Part shown: piece after piece, positions 17,586-27,228 of the stretch
How positions within the stretch are numbered: the first letter of the stretch is position 1
Layout of the letters: the number at the start of each line of letters is the position of its first letter
NCBI RefSeq assembly: GCF_916858655.1
Contig: NZ_CAKASL010000001.1
Location: 930,001 to 994,000 of the forward strand
Length of the DNA stretch: 64,000 bases
From: Aeromicrobium sp. Leaf350
GTDB lineage: Bacteria; Actinomycetota; Actinomycetes; Propionibacteriales; Nocardioidaceae
Reading direction: 5' to 3'
Notes under the pieces: generated by a model
Told to the model about the DNA's origin: nothing
Database searches by the model: none
Seen by the model: only the letters and a program-made list of their open reading frames with translations
Position numbers and translations under genes: made by a program

Positions 17586-17587
17586 CC

Positions 17588-18595
17588 GTGACCGCTCCCC
17601 TTCGCCGTCTCGGGTTCCTGACCATCGGGCTGTTCGACGAGCACGACCCCGGACCGGGCCACGAGGCCACGCTGCGGCTCATCGAGCTGGGCGAGCAGCT
17701 CGGGTTCGACTCCGCCTGGCTGCGCCACCGCCACCTGCAGCACGGCATCTCCTCGCCCGTCGCGGTGCTGGCCGCGGCGTCGCAGCGCACGAGCCGCATC
17801 GAGCTCGGCACGGCCGTGACGCCGCTCGGGCTGGAGAACCCGTTCCGTCTGGCCGAGGACCTCGCGACGGTCGACGTGCTGAGCGGCGGTCGCCTCAACC
17901 CGGGCGTCAGCGTCGGCCCGCCGATGAACTACGAGCACCTCAAGGACCACCTCTACCCGCACACGGCCGACGCCGAGGACTTCTCGTACGACCGGGTCTC
18001 GCGGCTCGTCGCGAACCTGCGGGGCGAGCCGGTCAGCACGTTCGAGGGCACGGTCGGGATCGAGACGTACTCGACCCGCATCCAGCCGCACTCCCCCGGG
18101 CTCGCGGAGCGGGTCTGGTACGGCGCGGCGAGCCTCGGATCGGCCCGCTGGGCCGGGGAACAGGGGCTCAACCTCCTGACCAGCAGCGTCGTGAAGGCCG
18201 AGGAGGACGACGACTTCGCCCGCATCCAGCGCGCCCAGGTCGAGGAGTTCCGCGCTCGACACCCCCTCGGTCAGGCGGCGCGCGCCTCCCAGGGTCTCGT
18301 GGTGGTGCCGACCGACTCGGCCACGCCGGAGCAGCGGGCCAAGTACGAGGCGTACGCGGAGTCGCGTCTGGCCCGCACACGGGAGCCCCAGGGGCCGGCT
18401 CGCATGATGTTCGCGCCCGACCTGGTGGGCGAGTCCGCCGCGATCGCCGAGCAGCTGCAGGCGCACGCGGGGTACCAGGCGGTCGACGAGGTCGTGTTCG
18501 CGCTGCCGTTCACGTTCGAGCCCGACGACTACGTGCAGATCCTCACCGACGTCGCGACGCGGCTCGGCCCCGAGCTCGGCTGGTCCCCCACCTGA
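17588..18595 (+). CDS. LLM-class flavin-dependent oxidoreductase
   Basis: 335-residue TIM-barrel protein of the luciferase-like monooxygenase family, using FMN or F420. Near the N-terminus it has LGFLTIGLFDEHDPGPGHEA, then LGFDSAWLRHRHLQHG, and the typical IELGTAVTPLGLENPFRLAED. The substrate cannot be told. GTG 17588 starts two bases after the preceding stop, so the two genes form an operon. The 3' end runs into a family B palindrome shared with purB. Confidence 0.9.
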   Translation: MTAPLRRLGFLTIGLFDEHDPGPGHEATLRLIELGEQLGFDSAWLRHRHLQHGISSPVAVLAAASQRTSRIELGTAVTPLGLENPFRLAEDLATVDVLSGGRLNPGVSVGPPMNYEHLKDHLYPHTADAEDFSYDRVSRLVANLRGEPVSTFEGTVGIETYSTRIQPHSPGLAERVWYGAASLGSARWAGEQGLNLLTSSVVKAEEDDDFARIQRAQVEEFRARHPLGQAARASQGLVVVPTDSATPEQRAKYEAYAESRLARTREPQGPARMMFAPDLVGESAAIAEQLQAHAGYQAVDEVVFALPFTFEPDDYVQILTDVATRLGPELGWSPT

Positions 18596-18607
18596 CCCGA
18601 CCCGACC

Positions 18608-18666
18608 AGATGTGTGGACTTACGCCCCATTCCGACGAGCGATGTGGGGCGCAAGTCCACACATCT
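18608..18666. repeat. Dispersed palindromic repeat, family B, copy 1
   Basis: A 22-base stem, AGATGTGTGGACTTACGCCC plus two further bases (18608-18629), pairs with 18645-18666 with one A-C mismatch; the loop is 15 bases. It lies between the convergent ends of the LLM gene and purB. A second copy with compensatory changes is at 62764. It probably acts as a bidirectional terminator or REP-like element. Confidence 0.8.
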
Positions 18667-18672
18667 CGGCGG

Positions 18673-20094
18673 CTAGAGGATGGCGCCGGGGGTGTAGGCG
18701 GCGGCCTCGGGATCGGCCTCGAGGACCTCCTCGACCCGCGCGACGATCGAGGCCACCTGGTGCGTCGCGGCGCCGGTGAACGCGATCGGCTCGGCGACGA
18801 GCGACGCGAGGTCGGCCTCGGTCAGGCCGAGACGTTCGTCGGCGGCGAGCCGCGCGAACAGGTCGTTCTCGGCGGTCCCCTGCTCGCGCATCTCCAGCGC
18901 GACCGAGACGGCGTGCTCCTTGATCGCCTCGTGCGCGGCCTCGCGGCCCACGCCGGCGCGGACGGCGGCCATCAGCACCTTCGTCGTGGCGAGGAACGGC
19001 AGGTAGCGGTCGAGCTCGCGCTGCACGACGGCCGGGAAGACGCCGAACTCGTCGAGCACGGTCAGGAACGTCTCGAAGAGGCCGTCGGTCGCGTAGAAGG
19101 CGTCCGGCAGAGCCACCCGGCGCACGACCGAGCACGAGACGTCGCCCTCGTTCCACTGGTCGCCGGCGAGCTCGCCGATCATCGAGACGTACCCGCGCAC
19201 GATGACCGAGAGGCCGTTGACGCGCTCGCAGGAGCGGGTGTTCATCTTGTGCGGCATCGCGCTGGAGCCGACCTGCCCGGGCTTGAAGCCCTCGGTCACG
19301 AGCTCGTTGCCTGCCATGAGGCGGATCGTGGTGGCGAGGTTGCTCGGTGCGGCGACGGTCTGGGCGAGGGCCGTGACGACGTCGTAGTCGAGGGACCGCG
19401 GGTACACCTGGCCGACGCTGGTGAGCACGTTCGCGAAGCCGAGGTGCGACGCGACGCGGTCCTCGAGCTCGGCCAGCAGGGCCACGTCGCCGCCGAGCAG
19501 GTCGAGCATGTCCTGACCCGTGCCGACGGGGCCCTTGATGCCGCGCAGCGGGTAGCGCTCGAGCAGAGAGTCGATGCGGCCGAGCGCCACGAGCAGCTCG
19601 TCGGCGACGGTCGCGAAGCGCTTGCCGAGGGTCGTGGCCTGAGCGGCGACGTTGTGGCTGCGACCGGCCATGACGAGCTCGGCGTTCTCACCCGCGAGGC
19701 GGGTGAGGCGGGCGAGGGTCGCGACGACGCGGCGACGGACGAGATCGAGCGAGGCCTTGACCTGCAGCTGCTCGACGTTCTCGGTGAGGTCGCGCGAGGT
19801 CATGCCCTTGTGGATGTGCTCGGTGCCCGCCAGCGCGGCGAACTCCTCGATGCGCGCCTTGACGTCGTGGCGGGTCACGCGCTCGCGCGCTGCGATGGAG
19901 TCGAGGTCGACCTGGTCGACGACGGCCTCGTAGGCCTCGATCACCCCGTCGGGGGTCTCGATGCCGAGGTCGCGCTGCGCCTTCAGCACGGCGATCCAGA
20001 GCTGACGCTCCAGCACGATCTTGTGCTCGGGCGACCAGAGTCGGGCGAGCTCGGCGGAGGCGTAGCGCGAGGCGAGGACGTTCGGAGCGGTCAC
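18673..20094 (-). CDS. purB: Adenylosuccinate lyase
   Basis: Cleaves SAICAR to AICAR and adenylosuccinate to AMP, two steps of purine synthesis. 473 residues from GTG 20094 (VTAPNVLASRYASAEL); longer in-frame readings enter non-coding sequence. The family signature is SSAMPHKMNTRSCERV (catalytic flexible loop Ser). GRSHNVAAQATTLGKRF and KGMTSRDLTEN carry the other active-site residues. purD lies upstream on the same strand, with a GC-rich hairpin between them. Confidence 0.97.
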   Translation of the reverse strand: MTAPNVLASRYASAELARLWSPEHKIVLERQLWIAVLKAQRDLGIETPDGVIEAYEAVVDQVDLDSIAARERVTRHDVKARIEEFAALAGTEHIHKGMTSRDLTENVEQLQVKASLDLVRRRVVATLARLTRLAGENAELVMAGRSHNVAAQATTLGKRFATVADELLVALGRIDSLLERYPLRGIKGPVGTGQDMLDLLGGDVALLAELEDRVASHLGFANVLTSVGQVYPRSLDYDVVTALAQTVAAPSNLATTIRLMAGNELVTEGFKPGQVGSSAMPHKMNTRSCERVNGLSVIVRGYVSMIGELAGDQWNEGDVSCSVVRRVALPDAFYATDGLFETFLTVLDEFGVFPAVVQRELDRYLPFLATTKVLMAAVRAGVGREAAHEAIKEHAVSVALEMREQGTAENDLFARLAADERLGLTEADLASLVAEPIAFTGAATHQVASIVARVEEVLEADPEAAAYTPGAIL

Positions 20095-20110
20095 CCGCCC
20101 ATTCTCGCAG

Positions 20111-20144
20111 CCCACCCCGCCACCCCCGCCCGGGGCGGGGTGGG
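20111..20144 (-). terminator. GC-rich hairpin between purD and purB
   Basis: CCCACCCCGCC (20111-20121) pairs perfectly with GGCGGGGTGGG (20134-20144), loop 12 bases. It sits just after the purD stop in the direction of transcription and just before the purB start. It could terminate purD or attenuate read-through. Confidence 0.5.
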
Positions 20145-20149
20145 TGGGG

Positions 20150-21409
20150 TCAGAGGGTGATGTCGCCGAGCTGGGCGGCGAGGGCGATGTCGGTGCGGTG
20201 CTGGCCGCCCTCGATGATGACCGCGTCGACCCCGGCGTACGCACGGATGCGCGCCTGCTCGAGGTCGTCGCCGATCGCCGTCACCGCGAGCACCCGGCCG
20301 CCGGCCGTCACGAGGTTGCCGTCGTCGTCCAGGCCGGTGCCGGCGTGGATCACGTCGACCCCCTCGATCGCGTTGGCGGCATCGACGCCGAGGATGCGGT
20401 CGCCGGAGCTGCTGGAGGCGGGGTAGCCGCGCGAGGCCATCACCACGGTGACGGCCGAGCCGCCGGTCCACTGCGGGAGCCCGACCTGGGCGAGGGTCCC
20501 GTTCGCGGCACCGCGCAGGAGCGCCGAGAGCGGCGTGCGCAGCATCGCGAGCAGCGCCTGCGTCTCCGGGTCGCCGAAGCGTGCGTTGAACTCGACGACC
20601 TTCACGCCGCGGCTCGTGAGCGCGAGACCCGCGTAGAGCAACCCGGCGAACGGCGTGCCGCGACGCGCCATCTCCTGCACCGTCGGCACGAGCACGCGCC
20701 GGGTCACGTCGGCCACGAGGTCGTCCGGCGCCCACGCCAGCGGCGTGTAGGCACCCATGCCACCCGTGTTGGGGCCCTCGTCACCGTCGAGGGCCCGCTT
20801 GAAGTCCTGCGCCGGCTGCAGCGGCAGCACGGTCTCGCCGTCGGTGATCGCGAACAGCGACACCTCCGGCCCGTCGAGGAACTCCTCGATCACGACGCGG
20901 TCGCAGGACAGCGCGTGGTCGAGCGCCTCCTGGCGGTCGTCGGTGACGACGACTCCCTTGCCGGCGGCGAGCGCGTCGTCCTTCACGACGTGTGGCGCGC
21001 CGAACGCGTCGAGGGCCGCCTCGATCTCCTCCTGGGTCGTGCACACGCGAGCCATCGCGGTGGGCACCTCGGCCGCCGCCATGATCTCCTTCGCGAAGGC
21101 CTTCGAGCCCTCCAGCTGAGCCGCCTGCGCGGTGGGCCCGAAGCAGTCGATGCCGGCGGCGCGCACGGCGTCCGCGACACCCGCGACGAGCGGCGCCTCG
21201 GGCCCGACGACGACGAGCTCGGCCCCGACCTCGGTGGCCAGGCGAGCGACCGCGTCGCCGTCCATCGGGTCGACCTCGTGCAGGGTCGCGACCGCGGCGA
21301 TGCCGGGGTTGCCCGGGGCCGCGTGGACCTCCGTCACGGCGGGGTCGCGGGACAGGGCGAGGGCGAGGGCGTGCTCACGGCCGCCGGTCCCGATCACGAG
21401 CGTCTTCAC
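20150..21409 (-). CDS. purD: Phosphoribosylamine--glycine ligase (GAR synthetase)
   Basis: Purine step 2: PRA + Gly + ATP to GAR. About 419 residues. It begins VKTLVIGTGGREHALALALSR, the family N-terminus; I therefore prefer GTG 21409, although GTG 21418 is in frame. ATP-grasp features include VVKDDALAAGKGVVV, GPNTGGMGAYTP and the signature FNARFGDPETQA. It is the upstream neighbour of purB. Confidence 0.96.
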   Translation of the reverse strand: MKTLVIGTGGREHALALALSRDPAVTEVHAAPGNPGIAAVATLHEVDPMDGDAVARLATEVGAELVVVGPEAPLVAGVADAVRAAGIDCFGPTAQAAQLEGSKAFAKEIMAAAEVPTAMARVCTTQEEIEAALDAFGAPHVVKDDALAAGKGVVVTDDRQEALDHALSCDRVVIEEFLDGPEVSLFAITDGETVLPLQPAQDFKRALDGDEGPNTGGMGAYTPLAWAPDDLVADVTRRVLVPTVQEMARRGTPFAGLLYAGLALTSRGVKVVEFNARFGDPETQALLAMLRTPLSALLRGAANGTLAQVGLPQWTGGSAVTVVMASRGYPASSSSGDRILGVDAANAIEGVDVIHAGTGLDDDGNLVTAGGRVLAVTAIGDDLEQARIRAYAGVDAVIIEGGQHRTDIALAAQLGDITL

Positions 21410-21455
21410 CCGCCTCACCCTAGCGAGGGCGGGGCGGGCGAAGGGGCGGGCGGGT

Positions 21456-22328
21456 TCAGAGGCCCTGCGCCCTGAGGAAGGTGAGCGCGGCGTCGGCGGT
21501 GGCGCTCCAGCGGGAGTCGATGACCAGGGAGTGGCCCGCGTCGGGGATCTCGACGAGCTCGGTCACGCCGGGGTTGCGCGACTGGCGCTTGAAGGCCGCG
21601 TTCGCGAGGGCGAAGGGGACGATGTTGTCCTTCTCGCCGGTCACGACGAGCATCGGGCCGCGCTCCGGGTTCTTCTTGTCGGCCCGCACCACGGTCCACG
21701 GCCACACGTTGGCGGTCGCGGCCTGGAAGAGCGGGCGGCCGGCGGCCGGCACGTGCTGCGTCTCGTAGAGCTCACGCGCCTCGGCCTCGGGCACCGCGTT
21801 GGCGAAGCCGTAGCGGAACTCGTCGAACGTCAGCAGCACGGTCCGCCCGCGGTTGGCGGGGTTGCCGAGCACGGGGAACGCGGCCTTCAGCGCGCTGAAC
21901 GGCAGCGGCAGGACGCCGCGGCTCGGCGCGGGATCGATCGCGACGGTGGCCTCGGCCAGACCGCGGCCGGCGACCATCTGCACCAGCAGTCCGCCGAAGG
22001 AGTGCCCGATCAGGATCGGCTTCTGGTCGAGGCCCTCGACGACGGCGGCGACGTGGTCGGCGACCTCCGCGACCGAGGTGCCGGCGAGCGTCTCGTCGGT
22101 CAGCGCGGCCTCGCGGTCGGCGGCGTCGCCGGGCCAGTCGACGGCGACGACGGCGTAGCCCTCGTCCTCGAAGCGGGACTTCCATGCGTCCCAGCTCGAG
22201 GCCAGCAGCCAGAGGCCGTGGACGAGGACGACCGGGCGGCGACCCGAGGCGTTGGCGGCGGCCACCTGGGCCGACTCGCGGGCGGACAGGACGGAGGGGG
22301 CGGGGCGGGTGATGGTCGAGCGGCTCAT
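21456..22328 (-). CDS. Alpha/beta hydrolase (non-haem peroxidase/esterase-like)
   Basis: 290-residue single-domain alpha/beta hydrolase. The oxyanion region is VVLVHGLWL, the nucleophile Ser is in IGHSFGG (about residue 115), the acid is likely in GEKDNIVPF and the His is in DAGHSLV. ATG 22328 has an AGGAG site five bases upstream. It is divergently transcribed from a TetR gene, with two identical palindromic operators in the gap, so it is probably repressed by that TetR protein. The substrate is unknown. Confidence 0.88.
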   Translation of the reverse strand: MSRSTITRPAPSVLSARESAQVAAANASGRRPVVLVHGLWLLASSWDAWKSRFEDEGYAVVAVDWPGDAADREAALTDETLAGTSVAEVADHVAAVVEGLDQKPILIGHSFGGLLVQMVAGRGLAEATVAIDPAPSRGVLPLPFSALKAAFPVLGNPANRGRTVLLTFDEFRYGFANAVPEAEARELYETQHVPAAGRPLFQAATANVWPWTVVRADKKNPERGPMLVVTGEKDNIVPFALANAAFKRQSRNPGVTELVEIPDAGHSLVIDSRWSATADAALTFLRAQGL

Positions 22329-22346
22329 GATGACTCCTGAAGTAGA

Positions 22347-22362
22347 AAGAACGATCGTTCTT
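22347..22362. promoter_or_regulatory. TetR operator, hydrolase-proximal copy
   Basis: Perfect 16-base palindrome AAGAACGATCGTTCTT, 18 bases upstream of the hydrolase ATG, where a bound repressor would block transcription or the ribosome site. The identical palindrome recurs at 22401-22416, centre to centre 54 bases. Confidence 0.8.
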
Positions 22363-22400
22363 GTGTGTTTCGAGCATGGCACCGCCTATCGACCTCTGTC

Positions 22401-22416
22401 AAGAACGATCGTTCTT
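22401..22416. promoter_or_regulatory. TetR operator, tetR-proximal copy
   Basis: Second exact copy of AAGAACGATCGTTCTT, followed by a T-rich stretch and 33 bases before the tetR GTG. Two identical sites in a divergent TetR promoter region strongly suggest autoregulation together with control of the hydrolase. Confidence 0.8.
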
Positions 22417-22449
22417 TCTTTTTGAACTTTTTCTGTCTACCCTCGACAC

Positions 22450-23028
22450 GTGTCCACCACCACCACCCCGTCCGAGCCCCGCGACCGCCTCCTGCGCACC
22501 GCGGCGCAGCTCTTCTACGCCGAGGGCATCACCGCGGTCGGGGTCGACCGGATCGTCGCCGAGGCCGGCGTCACCCGCGCCACGATGTACCGCCACTTCG
22601 CCGGCAAGGAGGGGCTCGTCGTGGCCTACCTCGAGCAGGAGGACGCCACCCTCCGCGCCCTCTTCGCCGGCGCCGCCGCTCAGACGTCCGACCCGCACGA
22701 GCTCGTCGCCGCCGTGATCGACGGCATCGCCGCCGACGCGACCCAGCTGCACCGTCGCGGGTGCCCCTTCATCAACGCGAGCGCCGAGTTCCCCGACCCG
22801 TCGAGCACGGTCCGGCAGGTCGTGCGCCACCACCGCGACTGGTTCCGCGAGACGCTCGCGCAGCTGCTGCGGGGGGCCGGGCTCGACGACCCCGACCAGC
22901 GGGCGGCGTCGCTCGTGCTGCTGCGCGACGCGATGCTCGTCGGCAGCTACCTCGACGGCCAGGACGAGCCCGGCGCCGAGTCCCTCGAGTCGGCGTTCCG
23001 ATCGAGCGCGGCCCGCGTCCTCGCCTGA
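22450..23028 (+). CDS. TetR/AcrR-family transcriptional regulator
   Basis: 192-residue repressor with the N-terminal TetR helix-turn-helix: LLRTAAQLFYAEGITAVGVD, then VAEAGVTRATMYRHFAGKEG (about residues 14-58). The ligand domain contains RRGCPFINASAEFPD, as in the YxaF/LmrA-like group, including a Cys. GTG 22450 is the start. It probably binds the two 16-base palindromes upstream. It ends four bases from the convergent purA stop. Confidence 0.93.
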   Translation: MSTTTTPSEPRDRLLRTAAQLFYAEGITAVGVDRIVAEAGVTRATMYRHFAGKEGLVVAYLEQEDATLRALFAGAAAQTSDPHELVAAVIDGIAADATQLHRRGCPFINASAEFPDPSSTVRQVVRHHRDWFRETLAQLLRGAGLDDPDQRAASLVLLRDAMLVGSYLDGQDEPGAESLESAFRSSAARVLA

Positions 23029-23032
23029 CTCG

Positions 23033-24331
<1,299 letters not shown>

Positions 24332-24358
24332 GCAGCCCACCCCTCACGACATGAGACA

Positions 24359-24376
24359 AGCCCCGCTCGCGGGGCT
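24359..24376. terminator. Hairpin between divergent purA and lipid kinase genes
   Basis: AGCCCCGC (24359-24366) pairs with GCGGGGCT (24369-24376) around a two-base loop, and CTTG follows. It has terminator shape but lies in the 5' region of both genes, so a leader or attenuator role is as likely. Confidence 0.4.
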
Positions 24377-24419
24377 CTTGCGACCGCAGTCTAGCCGCCC
24401 CGGGCCTACTGTTTCCAAC

Positions 24420-25367
24420 GTGAACCCCTCCGCGAGCCGTGACGACCAGCCGGCGACGACCCCCTGGACCGTGGTCGTGAACTCGGCTGCCGGCAGCAGC
24501 GCGGACGGGGTCGTCGACGCGGTCGTCGCGGCGTTGCAGGAGTCGGTCGAGGTCGAGGTCGCACGCACCGAGGACCTCGACGACCTGGCCGACGCCCTGG
24601 CGAAGGTGCCCTCCGGCGCGACGGTCGTGACGCTCGGGGGCGACGGCAGCCTGCACGCGGTGGTCTCGGCGCTGGACCACCTCGACCGCCTCCGCGACGT
24701 CGTGGTGGGGCTGGTGCCGCTGGGCACGGGCAACGACTTCGCCCGCACGATCGGGGTCGCGGCCGACGACCCGGCGGCCGCCGCTCGCGACCTCCCCACG
24801 GCCACGGAGCGGGACGTCGACCTGATCCGCGCCGACGACGGCTCGGTCGTGGTCAACGCCGCGCACGTCGGAGTCGGTGCCGACGCCGCGGTGGCGGCGA
24901 AGCCGTGGAAGGAGCGCTTCGGCATCATCGGCTACGGGGTCGGCGCGATCGCCTCGGGGTTCTCGGCCGAGGGCTTCCGCGGCGAGGTCCACGTGGACGG
25001 CACGAAGGTGCCGGTCCGGGGTCGCCTCCTGCAGGTGGCCGTCGGCAACGGTCGCTACGTCGGCGGTGGCGCCCCGCTGCTGCCGAACGCCGACCCGTTC
25101 GACGGCCGGCTCGACGTCGTCGTGTCGTGGGCCGACAAGCCGCTGCGACGGCTGAAGTACGCCTGGAAGCTGCGCAGCGGGCGTCACGTCGAGGGCGACG
25201 ACACCGAGCCGCTGCGGGGCACGACCCTGTCGGTGCTGGTGAGGGGATCCGCGCTCGAGGAGGGCATCCCCGGCAACAGCGATGGCGAGCTGACCGACCC
25301 CGCCACCACCCACTCCTGGACTCTCGAGCCCGGTGCCTGGCGTCTGCTGGTGCCCACGGGTCGGTGA
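24420..25367 (+). CDS. Diacylglycerol/lipid kinase family protein
   Basis: 315-residue DagK/YegS-like ATP-dependent lipid kinase. Nucleotide-binding motifs are VVNSAAGSS (about residue 21), VTLGGDGSLHAVV (about 75) and LVPLGTGNDFARTIG (about 100). The C-terminal domain has QVAVGNGRYVGGGAPLLPNA and DPFDGRLDVVV. It acts at the membrane on diacylglycerol, sphingoid or related lipids; the substrate is not readable. GTG 24420 is the start. The stop overlaps the MATE gene by four bases (GTGA). Confidence 0.92.
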   Translation: MNPSASRDDQPATTPWTVVVNSAAGSSADGVVDAVVAALQESVEVEVARTEDLDDLADALAKVPSGATVVTLGGDGSLHAVVSALDHLDRLRDVVVGLVPLGTGNDFARTIGVAADDPAAAARDLPTATERDVDLIRADDGSVVVNAAHVGVGADAAVAAKPWKERFGIIGYGVGAIASGFSAEGFRGEVHVDGTKVPVRGRLLQVAVGNGRYVGGGAPLLPNADPFDGRLDVVVSWADKPLRRLKYAWKLRSGRHVEGDDTEPLRGTTLSVLVRGSALEEGIPGNSDGELTDPATTHSWTLEPGAWRLLVPTGR

Positions 25368-26677
25368 GCGGCGCCGCACCCCGCGTCGGGACGTCCCGCC
25401 AGATCCTGGCGGTGGCGGTCCCGGCCTTCGCCGCGCTCGTGGCCGAGCCCGTCATGCTCCTGGCCGACACCGCCATGATCGGCCACCTCGGCACCGCCGA
25501 GCTGGCCGGGTTGGCGGTGGCGTCCGTGGTGCTCACGACGATCGCCGGTCTCTGCGTGTTCCTCGCGTACGGGACGACCGCCGCGGTGGCCCGCAGCCAC
25601 GGCGCAGGCCGGGCGACCGAGGCCGGGAGCCAGGCGTTCGGCGGGGTCTGGCTGGCCGCGGCGCTGGGCGTCGTCCTGGGCGGGCTCGCCCTGGTGGTCG
25701 CCGAACCGGTGAGCGGCGCGCTGGCGAGCTCGCCCGAGGTCGCGGACCACGCCTCGACCTACCTGCGGATCAGCGCGGCCGGGGTGCCTGCGCTGCTGCT
25801 CGCGCTCGCCGCCACCGGAGCGCTGCGTGGCGTCCTCGACCTGCGCACGCCCCTGTACGCGACCGTGTCGGCCTGCGTCGCGAACGTGGGGCTCAACGCG
25901 GTGCTGATCTACGCGCTCGGCTGGGGCGTGGGCGGGGCGGCCCTGGGCACCGTGATCGCCCAGTGGGGAGCGGCGACGTGGCTCGTCGTGACCGTCGTCC
26001 GACGGGCCACGGCCGATGGTGTGAGCCCTCGTCCCCGGCTCGGCCCGGTGCTGGCCGCCGCCCGGGCGGGCGTGCCGCTCCTGCTGCGCACCGCGACGCT
26101 GCGGGTCGCGGTGCTCCTGGCCACGGCGGTGGCCGCGACGTTCGGCGACGCCTCGCTCGCGGCCTACCAGGTGACCGCGATCGTCGTGACGTTCTGCGCG
26201 TTCGCCCTCGACGCGATCGCCATCGCCGGCCAGACCCTGACCGGCCGTGCCCTCGGCGCCGGGGACGCCGCGCTGACGCGATCGCTGACGGCACAGATGG
26301 TGCGGTGGGGATGGGGGCTCGGGGCCGTGATCGGCCTGGTGCTCGCCGCGCTGACGCCGTGGCTGCCGGCGGCGTTCACCTCGGACCCGGCCGTGGTCGA
26401 CGTCCTGGTGCCCGCGCTCCTGGCCGCAGCCGTGGTGCAGCCGCTGTCGGGCGCGGTGTTCGTGCTCGACGGGGTGCTGATCGGAGCCGGCGACGGCCGC
26501 TACCTCGCCGTCGCAGGGGCGATCGCGCTCGCGGCGTACGCGCCCTTCGCGGTGCTCGCCGGGGCGACCGACGCCGGACTGACCTGGCTGTGGGTCGCCT
26601 ACGCGGGCTTCATCGCCGCCCGCTGGGCCACCCTCGAGCACCGGCGCCGCGGCGAGCGGTGGCTGGTGCTGGGCTGA
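25364..26677 (+). CDS. MATE-family efflux transporter (DinF-like)
   Basis: 437-residue membrane protein with 12 hydrophobic segments. The MATE/DinF signature is in the first helix pair: VPAFAALVAEPVMLLADTAM followed by IGHLGTAELAGLAVAS. The second half repeats the pattern around FCAFALDAIAIAGQTLTGRA, as in the DinF subgroup. It probably exports cationic compounds using H+ or Na+. GTG 25364 overlaps the lipid kinase stop, so both are coupled. Confidence 0.93.
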   Translation: MSGAAPRVGTSRQILAVAVPAFAALVAEPVMLLADTAMIGHLGTAELAGLAVASVVLTTIAGLCVFLAYGTTAAVARSHGAGRATEAGSQAFGGVWLAAALGVVLGGLALVVAEPVSGALASSPEVADHASTYLRISAAGVPALLLALAATGALRGVLDLRTPLYATVSACVANVGLNAVLIYALGWGVGGAALGTVIAQWGAATWLVVTVVRRATADGVSPRPRLGPVLAAARAGVPLLLRTATLRVAVLLATAVAATFGDASLAAYQVTAIVVTFCAFALDAIAIAGQTLTGRALGAGDAALTRSLTAQMVRWGWGLGAVIGLVLAALTPWLPAAFTSDPAVVDVLVPALLAAAVVQPLSGAVFVLDGVLIGAGDGRYLAVAGAIALAAYAPFAVLAGATDAGLTWLWVAYAGFIAARWATLEHRRRGERWLVLG

Positions 26678-26699
26678 GCCTCCCCCCAAGGACGGGGTG

Positions 26700-27104
26700 T
26701 CAGCCGACGAGGATCGCGTACGCCTCGGGGCTCGACTCGCGCAGGAACTCGCGGCAGCGGTGCGCCTCGACCTCGTCGCCGAGCCGCTCGGACCCGTCGG
26801 CGAGCACGGCGAGCGAGCGCAGGAAGCCGCGGTTCGGCTCGTGGCCCCACGGCACGGGGCCGTGGCCCTTCCAGCCGTTGCGGCGCAGGAGGTCGAGGGA
26901 TCGGTGGTACGAGGTCCGCGCGTAGGCGTAGCCCTCGACGTCGCTGCCTCCGGCGAGCGCCTCGGCGGCCAGCAGCGCCCAGGCGAGCGTCGACTCCGGC
27001 ACGGTGGCCGCGACGTCACGCGCAGGCTCACCCGCAGAGATCCGACTCGCACCCGGGTCCTCGGGCAGCAGGGTCTCCGGCGGTTCTCCCAGCAGGTTGC
27101 TCAT
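26700..27104 (-). CDS. DUF3151 family protein
   Basis: 134-residue actinobacterial conserved protein. The recognisable core is YAYARTSYHRSLDLLRRNGW followed by KGHGPVPWGHEPNRGFLRSL. It is mainly helical, soluble and of unknown function. It ends 22 bases from the convergent MATE stop. Upstream is a family A palindrome. Confidence 0.88.
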   Translation of the reverse strand: MSNLLGEPPETLLPEDPGASRISAGEPARDVAATVPESTLAWALLAAEALAGGSDVEGYAYARTSYHRSLDLLRRNGWKGHGPVPWGHEPNRGFLRSLAVLADGSERLGDEVEAHRCREFLRESSPEAYAILVG

Positions 27105-27134
27105 GGTGCCGACCCTAGCCGGGCGACGGTCGAC

Positions 27135-27222
27135 GGTTTCCCACGAGACCGCTCATATCCCTCCTCGTGCGCACGAATCTTCGTGCGCACGAGGAGGGAT
27201 AGCTGGGTTCACCCACGAATCC
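27135..27222. repeat. Dispersed palindromic repeat, family A, copy 3
   Basis: The left end matches the family (GGTTTCCCACGAGACCGCTC). The core is a perfect 21-base stem (27157-27177 with 27180-27200, two-base loop), including CCTCGTGCGCACGAA. The right arm is CTGGGTTCACCCACGAATCC. The stem sequence differs from other copies but pairing is kept. It lies seven bases beyond the stop of the minus-strand SDR gene. Confidence 0.85.
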
Positions 27223-27228
27223 CCGGGC

